NCBI GenBank assembly: GCA_963704585.1
Contig: OY969919.1
Coordinates: 2,976,001-3,040,000, forward strand
Length of the DNA: 64,000 nt
DNA from: Bog-756 sp963704585
Lineage (GTDB): Bacteria > Actinomycetota > Acidimicrobiia > Acidimicrobiales > RAAP-2
Direction: 5' to 3'
Position numbers and translations under genes: made by a program. Under the pieces are notes generated by a model that worked only from the letters and a program-made list of their open reading frames with translations, did not search any database and was not told where the DNA came from. The number at the start of each line of letters is the position of its first letter. The first letter of the stretch is position 1. Positions 32,196 through 39,412 of this stretch are shown here, piece after piece.

Positions 32196-33116
32196 TCACG
32201 CCGGCGTGTCGTCGAACCGCCGGTAGAAGGTCGGGTCGACCCGGAGCTGCTCGAAGACCTCGGCCTCGAGGGCGGACCGCCGCTCCGCGTCGCGGGCGCG
32301 GCGGTGCGAGATCCACCGGCGCCGCTGCTTCGCGATCGTGACACCGGTCGCACCGGGCAGCTGAGCGAGGTGGCGGGGGCGCAGCCGTGCGAGGTCCGAC
32401 GGGTGGCGCAGCGTACGGCTCGCGAGGCCCTCGAGGCTCGCGCCGCGCACCGCGAGGACGCGCGCGTCGTCCGAGGTGGCCTCCGCGTGCGCGCCGACCC
32501 TCGAGATCCGCTGTCGGAAGCCCGCGCCGTGGTGGTACACCCGGTGGTCGTAGACGCCGAACCAGAGCGGGTCGGGGTCGTCGGTGTTCGTGCGGAGCAG
32601 CGGGCGCCAGGCCACACCCCGGTCCTCGAGCTGGTGGAGGAGCGTTCCCCCGACGTCGGTGGTCGTCTCGCCGGCCGAGTTGACCCAGGTGCCGCCCTCG
32701 CGCCAGTCCCCACCGACCGCCGCCCAGAAGCCGCAGGTGGTCACCGCGAAGCAGGGGTGGGGCTGGCGGTCGCCGAGGTTCTCGTCCCGCCGGACCGCGG
32801 CCAGCTCGGTCGCTGCGAGCGTCTCGGGGATCCAGCGGTCGAGCGGGCGGACGGGGAAGGCGTCCCCGTCGAGGAAGACGAGCGGATCCTCCGGCGTGGA
32901 CTCGGCGACGGCCAGTTCGGCGAGCGCGTTGAGCTTCTCGGCGTGGGTGCCCTCGAGGTCGACCGCCAGGTGGAACCGCGACCGGAGTCCGGGGTCGGTG
33001 ATCCCGTTGAGGGACGCGAACACGCGGTGCCCGGTCCCGAGGCTGCGCTCGAGGTACCCCAGCTGGGGCTCGATCCACCGCGGGGTCTGCCAGTGGACCG
33101 TCACGACGTTGATCAC
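32196..33116 (-). CDS. Putative GT-A-like glycosyltransferase
   Basis: Protein of 306 residues. It opens INVVTVHWQTPRWIEPQLGY and contains PLVFLDGDAFPVRPLDRWIP, a DxD-like metal/nucleotide-sugar motif as in GT-A enzymes, plus CFAVTTCGFWAAVGGDWREG and a YDHRVYHHGAGFR stretch. I do not recognise the exact family. Position at the end of an operon with a formyltransferase and a deacetylase supports a glycan role. GTG start at 33116; the deacetylase gene ends 24 bases upstream. Basic C-terminus. Confidence 0.6.
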   Translation of the reverse strand: MINVVTVHWQTPRWIEPQLGYLERSLGTGHRVFASLNGITDPGLRSRFHLAVDLEGTHAEKLNALAELAVAESTPEDPLVFLDGDAFPVRPLDRWIPETLAATELAAVRRDENLGDRQPHPCFAVTTCGFWAAVGGDWREGGTWVNSAGETTTDVGGTLLHQLEDRGVAWRPLLRTNTDDPDPLWFGVYDHRVYHHGAGFRQRISRVGAHAEATSDDARVLAVRGASLEGLASRTLRHPSDLARLRPRHLAQLPGATGVTIAKQRRRWISHRRARDAERRSALEAEVFEQLRVDPTFYRRFDDTPA

Positions 33117-33140
33117 GCCGGCCCCGGCCCCCCCGCTCGG

Positions 33141-34139
33141 TCAGCGCTCCGCACCCTCGAGCTCCGCGACCTCGGCGGCCACGTCGCGCATGGACAGCGA
33201 GCGCATGCCGTCGGAGGCCGCGAGCCGGTCGAACTCGTCGAGGAGGCGGTCGAGGAAGGCGAAGCTCTCGGCCGGGTGGCGGGCGAAGTTGTGCGGGTGC
33301 CACCAGAGGTGGAAGATCCGCCCTCTCGTCGCCGCGTCGCGGAGCCCGGCGACCAGTCGGCGCTGCTTCATCCCCTCGAGCGACCGCAGGCGCGGCGCGT
33401 ACGGTCGGAGGAAGGCGCTCGCCGGCACGTCGCAGAGACCGGCGGGCCCGGTGCGGTCCGTCCAGGCGAAGGTCGGCGGAGGGACGGTGCCCGCGTAGGT
33501 GTCGAGGAGCCGGCTCGCGCGGTCGGCGAGCCGCTGCTCCCCGTTGGCGCGCGCTGCGTGGCCACGGGTCGGCTGCGGCCCGCGGAAGCAGGTGAACCCG
33601 GCCGCCGCGACGGCTGACGCGTACGCGGGGTTCCACTGGTTCCGCGGGAGCACGAGGCTCGTGAGGGTGAGCCCGTGGCTCGCGGCGATGGCCTGGGCCG
33701 CTGCCAGGTCCGCCCGGAGGGCGGCCTCGTCCTGGCCGTCCTCGAGGCAGTAGTAGTGGGAGAAGGTGTGCGAGCCGACCTCCTGGCCCGGGGTGGCCGC
33801 CACCAGCCGCACGAGGGAGCCGGCGAGGTGCTCGGGGTCGGCGTCCTCGTCCCGGCCGACCGGCTCGCGGTAGGGGTCGTACTCGGCACGGCGGTAGGCC
33901 GGCCGGAGCGCGGGCCGGAACCCTCCGAGCTCGGTCTCGCTCGAGGCGAAGAGGAAGCCGACCGTCGCCCAGGTGGCCCGGATGCCCCGTGACGCGAGGC
34001 GGGCCGCGAGGTCCTCGGTGACACGGCGCGACGGGCCGAGCTCGGCGTACGCCGCGCTCGAGCGGTCGGCGTGGTCGCGCATGCCCCAGTGCAGCTCGAA
34101 GTCGAGCGAGACGACGAGGGCGCCGGGCGGGTGTGCCAT
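33141..34139 (-). CDS. Polysaccharide deacetylase (CE4/NodB-like)
   Basis: Protein of 332 residues expected to remove acetyl groups from a glycan or sugar. The CE4 scaffold shows motif 1 as SLDFELHWG (Asp in place), motif 2 as GSHTFSHYYC (two metal His), a WNPAYASAVAAAGF strand, and the late LWWHPHNFARHP segment with the catalytic His. It lacks a signal peptide, so a cytoplasmic or unusually exported action is implied. The ATG at 34139 has TAGTGT 8 bases upstream, inside the last unit of a 27-bp tandem repeat. The frame continues upstream only as that repeat. Confidence 0.83.
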   Translation of the reverse strand: MAHPPGALVVSLDFELHWGMRDHADRSSAAYAELGPSRRVTEDLAARLASRGIRATWATVGFLFASSETELGGFRPALRPAYRRAEYDPYREPVGRDEDADPEHLAGSLVRLVAATPGQEVGSHTFSHYYCLEDGQDEAALRADLAAAQAIAASHGLTLTSLVLPRNQWNPAYASAVAAAGFTCFRGPQPTRGHAARANGEQRLADRASRLLDTYAGTVPPPTFAWTDRTGPAGLCDVPASAFLRPYAPRLRSLEGMKQRRLVAGLRDAATRGRIFHLWWHPHNFARHPAESFAFLDRLLDEFDRLAASDGMRSLSMRDVAAEVAELEGAER

Positions 34140-34146
34140 CGAGGCC

Positions 34147-34254
34147 GACACTACCGTCGCGCCCCGGCGCGCCGACACGACCGTCGCGCCCCGGCGCGCC
34201 GACACGACCGTCGCGCCCCGGCGCGCCGACACGACCGTCGCGCCCCGACGCTCA
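34147..34254. repeat. Four tandem 27-bp repeats before the deacetylase gene
   Basis: Copies at 34147-34173, 34174-34200, 34201-34227 and 34228-34254. Copies 2 and 3 are identical, copy 1 differs by one base, and copy 4 has a diverged end that includes the formyltransferase stop. The single change in copy 1 turns TCGTGT into TAGTGT on the minus strand, 8 bases before the deacetylase ATG. The array fills the whole gap between the two genes, so copy number would alter spacing and possibly expression. Confidence 0.9.
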
Positions 34255-35058
34255 CCGGACCCCCCGCGCCGCCCGCCGGGCGAGGTACGCCCAGAGGGTG
34301 GGGTGGTGGTAGAGGCGGGACCCGTCGGCGAGCGCCCCGTCGGCGCCTGGCGCGGGCGATCCGGTGGCGAGGACGGCGGCGACCTGCTCGGCGAGGAGCG
34401 GCAGGCCGGCGGCCAGGTGGAGGTAGGGGTAGGTCGCGATCGAGTCCTCGTGCGAGACCGTGAAGGTCGCCTGTGCGAGGACCCCGCCGGTGTCGATTCC
34501 GCGGTCGACGAGGTGCACGGTGGTCCCGACGAGCTCCGGCCGGCCCTCGGCGAGCGCCCAGTAGCCCCCGTGCACCCCGCGGTAGCGCGGGGTGACCCCG
34601 GCGTGGGTGTTGACGAACGGGCAGTCCACGGACTCGAGGACGCGACGGCCGATGATGCGGGTCCCGTTGACGACCACGACCGCGGGCCGGATCTCCTCGA
34701 GCAGCTCGACCGTCTCGGGCGCATTGACCGATTCGACCGGGTGGACGGGCCGGTAGGGCGAGGGGTCGAGCCCGGAGGTCGCGACGATCTCCGCGATCCG
34801 GCGCCGGCCCGACCGGCGGAGGAGCGGCATGGCCGCGGTCACGAAGAGGACCTGGCCGGTGACTGCCGGCCAGCCGAGGCGCGCTGCCCGTCGGCGCGCC
34901 AGTGTGGCCCGCGAGGGCGGCTGCTCGACGACCACCACGAGGCGCGGGACCCGCGCCGCGAGATAGTTCGCCACCAGATCGGTGGTGTCGCCGGGCCCGG
35001 CGAGCAGGACGACGGTGTCGCCCTCCCCGGCGGATCCCCCTCGCGGGGCGCCGCTCAC
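34252..35058 (-). CDS. Sugar N-formyltransferase-like protein (Fmt/GART fold)
   Basis: Protein of 268 residues with the formyltransferase catalytic core: Asn and His in NTHAGVTPRYRGVHGGYWAL and Asp in LVDRGIDTGGVLAQ. It lacks the C-terminal domain of true methionyl-tRNA formyltransferase. In a polysaccharide locus such proteins transfer formyl from N10-formyl-THF to an amino sugar. The GTG at 35058 abuts the TAG of the regulator gene with no gap, so the two are translationally coupled. The target sugar is unknown. Confidence 0.8.
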   Translation of the reverse strand: MSGAPRGGSAGEGDTVVLLAGPGDTTDLVANYLAARVPRLVVVVEQPPSRATLARRRAARLGWPAVTGQVLFVTAAMPLLRRSGRRRIAEIVATSGLDPSPYRPVHPVESVNAPETVELLEEIRPAVVVVNGTRIIGRRVLESVDCPFVNTHAGVTPRYRGVHGGYWALAEGRPELVGTTVHLVDRGIDTGGVLAQATFTVSHEDSIATYPYLHLAAGLPLLAEQVAAVLATGSPAPGADGALADGSRLYHHPTLWAYLARRAARGVR

Positions 35059-36363
35059 CTAGGAGGCTTCGGTCGTCTCGCTGCTCTCGAGATCGCGGCT
35101 GTTCGCGATGGCGACCGCCGCGAGTTGCGAGCGCACCCCGAGCTTCCGGAGGACCGACCGGATGTGGGAGCGCACGGTGGTGAGCGACACCACGAGCTCC
35201 GCAGCGATGTCCTGGGCCGCCCATCCCTCGGTGAGGTAGTAGAGGACACGGCGCTCGCTCGCGGTGAGTCCGAGCAGGGCGCGGAAGCGGTGTGGGAATC
35301 CGAGGTCGGCGACCTGGCGCACCTCGTCCGGGTCGAGCTTCTGGAGCGAGCGCAGCGCGTCGGGCAGCCCGTCGAGGCTGAAGAGCGCGAGGGCGCCCTG
35401 GGCGACGCACGCCGCGAGGGCACCGGCACCCGCCCCGGCGCTGACCGCGAGGACCGGGACCTCCGACGCCTGGTACGACCCGGCCAGGCGCGCCGGGATG
35501 CCCCACGAACCCGACGCCCAGGTCGGGGCGTGGGCGACCCATCCGCCGTCGAGGACGAGCACCACGACGTCGACCGGGACGCCGTCGACGGCCATGGTCA
35601 GCTGGTCGTCCGGCGAGACGGCGAGGATCGCGTTGCGGCAGCCGAGGCGGTCGACGACGGACGCCGCGGTGATCGCGGCGAACCCCGGCTGTCCGGCCTT
35701 CGACGCCAGCGGGTCGACGACGAGCACCGTGAGATCGCCCGCCATGCCGTCGATCCTCGGGTCGTGCCCGTTGCCCGATGGGCCGGGGTGCGAGGTCCGT
35801 GCCGAGACGACGTGCCCGGTCTCGGTGCGGTAGACGTTGCGCCGACGGAGGGACTGGGTCGTGCGGCCCGAGGGTGAGCGGGCGACCAGCCGATCGACGG
35901 TCACCACCAAATCGTGGCCCCCACCGTTCGACCCGGCGCGGTCGAGGTGCGCGCTGCCCGCCTGGGCCGCGGCGAGGGCGTGGCGCACGAGCTCCTCGCG
36001 GGAGAGATGCGCCTCGGAGGCCGCCATGCCGACCGAGATGGCGAGGCCGGTCGCGGTCGCGTCGACTGGCAGGTTCTGCCTCACGGCACGGGCGAGCCGG
36101 TCGCCGAGGACCTGTGGGAGCACGCCACTCGCCGCGGCGCCGAACTCGACGGCGAGACGCGAAGTGCCGACCGGGCAGATGCGGTCGTCCGACCGGACGG
36201 CACCCTCGATCTGCCGGAGCGCGGAAGCGAGCGCCGCCGTGGCCGACCCCGAGTCGCACCCCGCAGCGCCGACCCGCATGACCCGGAGGTCGACGCAGGC
36301 CATCGTGCCGGCGCTCCGCCGGTCCCCCTGCTCCGGAGGAGCGCTCTCCACCCCATTCAACAT
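35059..36363 (-). CDS. LuxR-type regulator with degenerate GGDEF-like and receiver-like domains
   Basis: Protein of 434 residues from ATG 36363. The N-terminal part (about 20-140) follows the GGDEF fold plan (ALRQIEGAVRSDDRICPVGT, then SRLAVEFG), but the catalytic GG(D/E)EF is replaced by GTSRLAVEF, so cyclase activity is unlikely. A receiver-like alpha/beta segment follows (about 205-340, LTVLVVDPLASKAG). The C-terminal HTH (about 370-430) is LTASERRVLYYLTEGWAAQD followed by TTVRSHIRSVLRKLGVRSQL. Co-translated with the formyltransferase, it probably regulates this operon. MACVDLRV (18 residues on) is an alternative start. Confidence 0.78.
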   Translation of the reverse strand: MLNGVESAPPEQGDRRSAGTMACVDLRVMRVGAAGCDSGSATAALASALRQIEGAVRSDDRICPVGTSRLAVEFGAAASGVLPQVLGDRLARAVRQNLPVDATATGLAISVGMAASEAHLSREELVRHALAAAQAGSAHLDRAGSNGGGHDLVVTVDRLVARSPSGRTTQSLRRRNVYRTETGHVVSARTSHPGPSGNGHDPRIDGMAGDLTVLVVDPLASKAGQPGFAAITAASVVDRLGCRNAILAVSPDDQLTMAVDGVPVDVVVLVLDGGWVAHAPTWASGSWGIPARLAGSYQASEVPVLAVSAGAGAGALAACVAQGALALFSLDGLPDALRSLQKLDPDEVRQVADLGFPHRFRALLGLTASERRVLYYLTEGWAAQDIAAELVVSLTTVRSHIRSVLRKLGVRSQLAAVAIANSRDLESSETTEAS

Positions 36364-36436
36364 GGTGCCCCCACGCGCCGCCTGCCGCACTCGGCGCCGT
36401 CCGACCTCTCGAGAGGCCAAACGATTGACGGGAGAC

Positions 36437-36490
36437 ACTGTACCTGCGGCACCGGCAAAGACACCAGGGCCTCCTCACGTTTGAGGAGCC
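36437..36490 (-). promoter_or_regulatory. Promoter and dyad upstream of the LuxR-type regulator gene
   Basis: TACAGT on the minus strand (36442-36437) is a good -10 without a clear -35. Upstream, at 36468-36490, CTCCTCA and TGAGGAG form a 7-bp dyad around CGTT, extended by GGC/GCC with one bulged base. Its place just behind the polymerase site suits an operator, possibly for autoregulation. Confidence 0.45.
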
Positions 36491-36559
36491 GGGGAGCCGG
36501 ACCGCCTGTACGCTGGGCTTCTCGCCCCGGCCCGGCCGGCGTCGACCCCAGGGGCCCGC

Positions 36560-37198
36560 TCAGATCGAGGAGCGGACGGTCTGGAGGGTCCCGTCGAGCA
36601 GGAGCACGACACCGACCCCGAACACGGCGCCCGCGAGGGCGTCGGTGGGGAGGTGCCAGCGCAGGCCCACGACCCCGAGGGCACAGGCGCCGACCAGGAC
36701 GGCCCCCACGGCGGCCATCGGCCAGCGCAGCCGGCGTGGCACCGCGAGGGTCCAGGCGGTCGCGAGGGCGGCGATCGCGGTCACGCTCCCGGAGGGGAAG
36801 GTCAGGACCTCGAGGTAGCGGCGCCCGACGAGCGGCTTGACCACCCACTCGGCCAGCCCGGTCGCCGCAGCCGGGCCGACCAGGCAGGTCACCGCCCGCC
36901 AGCGGTCCCGCCCGACCACGACGAGCGCCGCGAGCACCGAGCCGCCGAGGAGCACCGCCGCGGAGCCGAGCTGGGTGCAGCGGGCGTAGAAGGTCGAGTG
37001 CAGCGACGGGGCGACGAGCGAGAAGCCCCACCGGTCGATCGCGTCGGCGCCCGGCCGGCGGGCGACCGCGGCGGCCGCGATCGCGGTCCAGGCGACGAGC
37101 AGGACGCCGGCAACGAGCTCCCACCGGCCGGCCCCGCCGGCGCGTCCGCTCGTCGTGGTCGAGCGGACCGGCGACCTCAGGACCCGCCCCCGAACCAC
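36560..37198 (-). CDS. PAP2-family membrane phosphatase with altered motif 2
   Basis: Protein of 212 residues with about five or six hydrophobic helices. PAP2 motif 1 is seen as KPLVGRR, motif 2 as FPSGSVTAIAAL, and motif 3 as GLRWHLPTDALAG. In active PAP2 enzymes motif 2 is PSGH; here the His is Ser, so the proton donor is missing or moved. Lipid pyrophosphate recycling is the usual role. GTG start at 37198 overlaps the epimerase gene by 22 bases; a shorter start inside the helix-rich region cannot be excluded. Confidence 0.72.
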   Translation of the reverse strand: MVRGRVLRSPVRSTTTSGRAGGAGRWELVAGVLLVAWTAIAAAAVARRPGADAIDRWGFSLVAPSLHSTFYARCTQLGSAAVLLGGSVLAALVVVGRDRWRAVTCLVGPAAATGLAEWVVKPLVGRRYLEVLTFPSGSVTAIAALATAWTLAVPRRLRWPMAAVGAVLVGACALGVVGLRWHLPTDALAGAVFGVGVVLLLDGTLQTVRSSI

Positions 37199-38112
37199 TC
37201 GATCGTCGCCCGGAGGCCCGCTTCGAGCGGGACCGGTTCGACGTCGGGGAAGAGCCGGCGCACGGTCGACTGGTCGGCCTGCGAGTCGCGCACGTCCCCG
37301 GGGCGGGGATCGGCGTGCTCCCGTGCGAGCTCGCGCCCGAGCTCGTGCTCGAGGAGCGAGATGAGCTCGAGGAGGGAGACCCGCGTCCCGAAGGCGAGGT
37401 TGACTGGGCCGGGCTCGGTCACCCGGCGGTGCACGGCGTCGGCGAGGACGGCGGCGACCGTGCCGACGTAGGTGAAGTCTCGTGTCTGGCCGCCGTCGCC
37501 GTGGACCGGGAGCGGCTCGGACCGCAGCGCTGCTGCGACGAAGGTCGGCACGACCGCGGCGTAGGCGTGGTCGGCGGGCTGCAGGGGACCGAAGACGTTG
37601 AAGAACCGGAACGCGAGGACCGGGAGGCCGAACGAGCGCTGGTAGGCGAGCGCGTACGACTCGGTCGCGAGCTTGCTCGCGGCGTACGGGCTCACCGGCA
37701 TCGCGACCATGTCCTCACGCTTGGGGAGCGTCGGGTTGGCGCCGTAGACGGACGAGGAGGAGGCGACCACCGTGTGGATCCCGCCGTGGCGCCGGGCCGC
37801 CTCGAGCACCTGCATGGTGCCGGTCGCGTTGGCGTCGTGGCTCGCCATCGGGTCGAGGAGGGACCGGGGCACCGACGGGCGTGCCGCGAGGTGGACGATC
37901 GCCGCGGCGCCGGGCACCACCCGGTCGAGCAGCGCCGAGTCGAGGATCGATCCTTCGACCAGGTCGACCCCCTCGAGGCCCTCGAGGTTCTCGAGGCGCC
38001 CGGTCGAGAGGTCGTCGAGCGCGACGACCTCGTCGGCGCCCGGATCTTCGAGCAGCCGCCGGCAGAGGTTGGCGCCGATGAAGCCGGCGCCGCCGGTCAC
38101 GATCACCCGCAC
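37177..38112 (-). CDS. UDP-sugar 4-epimerase (extended SDR)
   Basis: Protein of 311 residues acting on a nucleotide sugar in the cytoplasm. NAD motif TGGAGFIGANLC (residues 6-17), ALDDLSTGRLENLEGL, VHLAARPSVPRSL, catalytic VASSSSVYG and YAASKLATE (Tyr/Lys), and RFFNVFGP match the WbpP/GalE group. Together with the UDP-sugar dehydrogenase just upstream it could make a UDP-GalNAcA-type donor. GTG start; 9 bases separate it from the dehydrogenase gene. Epimerase or dehydratase relatives cannot be fully separated by eye. Confidence 0.87.
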   Translation of the reverse strand: MRVIVTGGAGFIGANLCRRLLEDPGADEVVALDDLSTGRLENLEGLEGVDLVEGSILDSALLDRVVPGAAAIVHLAARPSVPRSLLDPMASHDANATGTMQVLEAARRHGGIHTVVASSSSVYGANPTLPKREDMVAMPVSPYAASKLATESYALAYQRSFGLPVLAFRFFNVFGPLQPADHAYAAVVPTFVAAALRSEPLPVHGDGGQTRDFTYVGTVAAVLADAVHRRVTEPGPVNLAFGTRVSLLELISLLEHELGRELAREHADPRPGDVRDSQADQSTVRRLFPDVEPVPLEAGLRATIEWFGGGS

Positions 38113-38121
38113 GGACGGGGA

Positions 38122-39390
38122 TTACAGCCGTTCGACGGTCGGGCCGTCCAGCCGGTTGCGGGTGTCGAGGACGTAGGCCGCATGCCTCGCGACCAGCTCG
38201 TAGTCGAACGCGTCGTGGTCGGTGATCACGACCACCGCGTCGGCCCTGGTGACCTCGTCCTCGGTGGCCTCGACCAGCGGGAACTCGCAGGACCGCTCGT
38301 CGAGGTGGGGGTCGGCGACGACCACCTCGGCCCCGAGCGCTCGCAGTGAACGCCCGATGTGGGTGCCCGGCGCCTCGCGGGCGTCCCCGGTGTTCCGCTT
38401 GTAGGCGAGGCCGAGGAGCAAGAGGCGCGACCCGTGGACCGACCGGCCCATCCGGTTGAAGGCCAGCATGACGCGGCGCACGACGTAGTCCGGCATGTGC
38501 TCGTTGACGTCGTTGGCGAGCTCCACGAAGCGGAACGGCTGGCCGAGGCTGCGGCGGACCTTCCACGAGAGGTAGCTCGGGTCGATGGGGAGGCAGTGAC
38601 CGCCGACGCCCGGCCCGGGCGTGAACCGCATGTAGCCGAACGGCTTGGTCGACGCGGCGTCGATCGCCTCCCAGACGTCGATGTCGAGGTCGGCCGCGAA
38701 CATGGCGAGCTCGTTGACGAGGGCGATGTTGACGTGGCGGAAGGTGTTCTCGAGCAGCTTGGTGAGCTCGGCCTCGCGGGTCCCCGACACCGCGACGGTC
38801 CGCTCGACGAGCCTGCCGTAGAACGCCTCGACGGCCGCGAGCGAGGCGGGGTCGATGCCGGAGACGACCTTCGGCGTGTTCTCGAGCTGCCAGCTCGGGT
38901 TGCCCGGGTCGATCCGCTCGGGGCTGTAGCCGAGGTGGAACCCGCTGCCCGCCCGGAGGCCGGAGCCGGACTCGAGGATGGGCTGGACGAGCTCCTCGGT
39001 CGTGCCCGGGTAGCTCGTCGACTCGAGGATCACGGTCGCGCCGGTGCGGAGGTGGATGGCGAGCGCGGCGGCCGCCTCCTCGACGTAGCGGAGGTTCGGT
39101 GCGCCGTCGCTGAGCGGGGTCGGCACGTCGATGACCGCGAGGTCGAAGCCGGCGAGGTCCGCCGGGTCGTCGGTCGGCGTGTACCGGCCGGTGGCGAGTG
39201 CCGCGCCGAGCCGGTCGTCGCCGATGTCCTCGACGAAGGAGCTGCCGTCGGCCAGCCGCTTGATCCGGTCGACGTCGAGGTCGAAGCCCACGACGTCGTA
39301 GCCGACCTCGGCGGCGCGGAGGGCGAGCGGGAGCCCGACGTACCCCTGTCCGACGACGACGAGCTTGCCGATCGACTCGGCAGCGCTCAA
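38122..39390 (-). CDS. UDP-HexNAc dehydrogenase (WbpA/WecC-like)
   Basis: Oxidises C6 of a UDP-N-acetylhexosamine to the uronic acid. Protein of 422 residues. N-terminal NAD motif VVGQGYVGLPLALRAAEVGY, the STSYPGTTEELV segment, the central ENTFRHVNIALVNELA helix, the catalytic Cys in PGVGGHCLPIDPSYLSW, and the C-terminal LGLAYKRNTGDAREAP motif are all present. The TTG at 39390 follows GGGCGGGG and gives the normal start; an upstream extension would overlap the preceding gene and is Arg-rich. Uronic acid made here could be the acceptor for the AsnB-type amidotransferase. Confidence 0.9.
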   Translation of the reverse strand: MSAAESIGKLVVVGQGYVGLPLALRAAEVGYDVVGFDLDVDRIKRLADGSSFVEDIGDDRLGAALATGRYTPTDDPADLAGFDLAVIDVPTPLSDGAPNLRYVEEAAAALAIHLRTGATVILESTSYPGTTEELVQPILESGSGLRAGSGFHLGYSPERIDPGNPSWQLENTPKVVSGIDPASLAAVEAFYGRLVERTVAVSGTREAELTKLLENTFRHVNIALVNELAMFAADLDIDVWEAIDAASTKPFGYMRFTPGPGVGGHCLPIDPSYLSWKVRRSLGQPFRFVELANDVNEHMPDYVVRRVMLAFNRMGRSVHGSRLLLLGLAYKRNTGDAREAPGTHIGRSLRALGAEVVVADPHLDERSCEFPLVEATEDEVTRADAVVVITDHDAFDYELVARHAAYVLDTRNRLDGPTVERL

Positions 39391-39412
39391 TGCGCCCCGC
39401 CCTGCCGCGACG

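Noticed and set aside
34147..34254. Reading the 27-bp repeats as a peptide repeat (ATVVSARRG) fused to the deacetylase
   Set aside because: The deacetylase has a normal start at ATG 34139 with a -10-like hexamer inside the repeat, and the repeat fills the intergenic gap.
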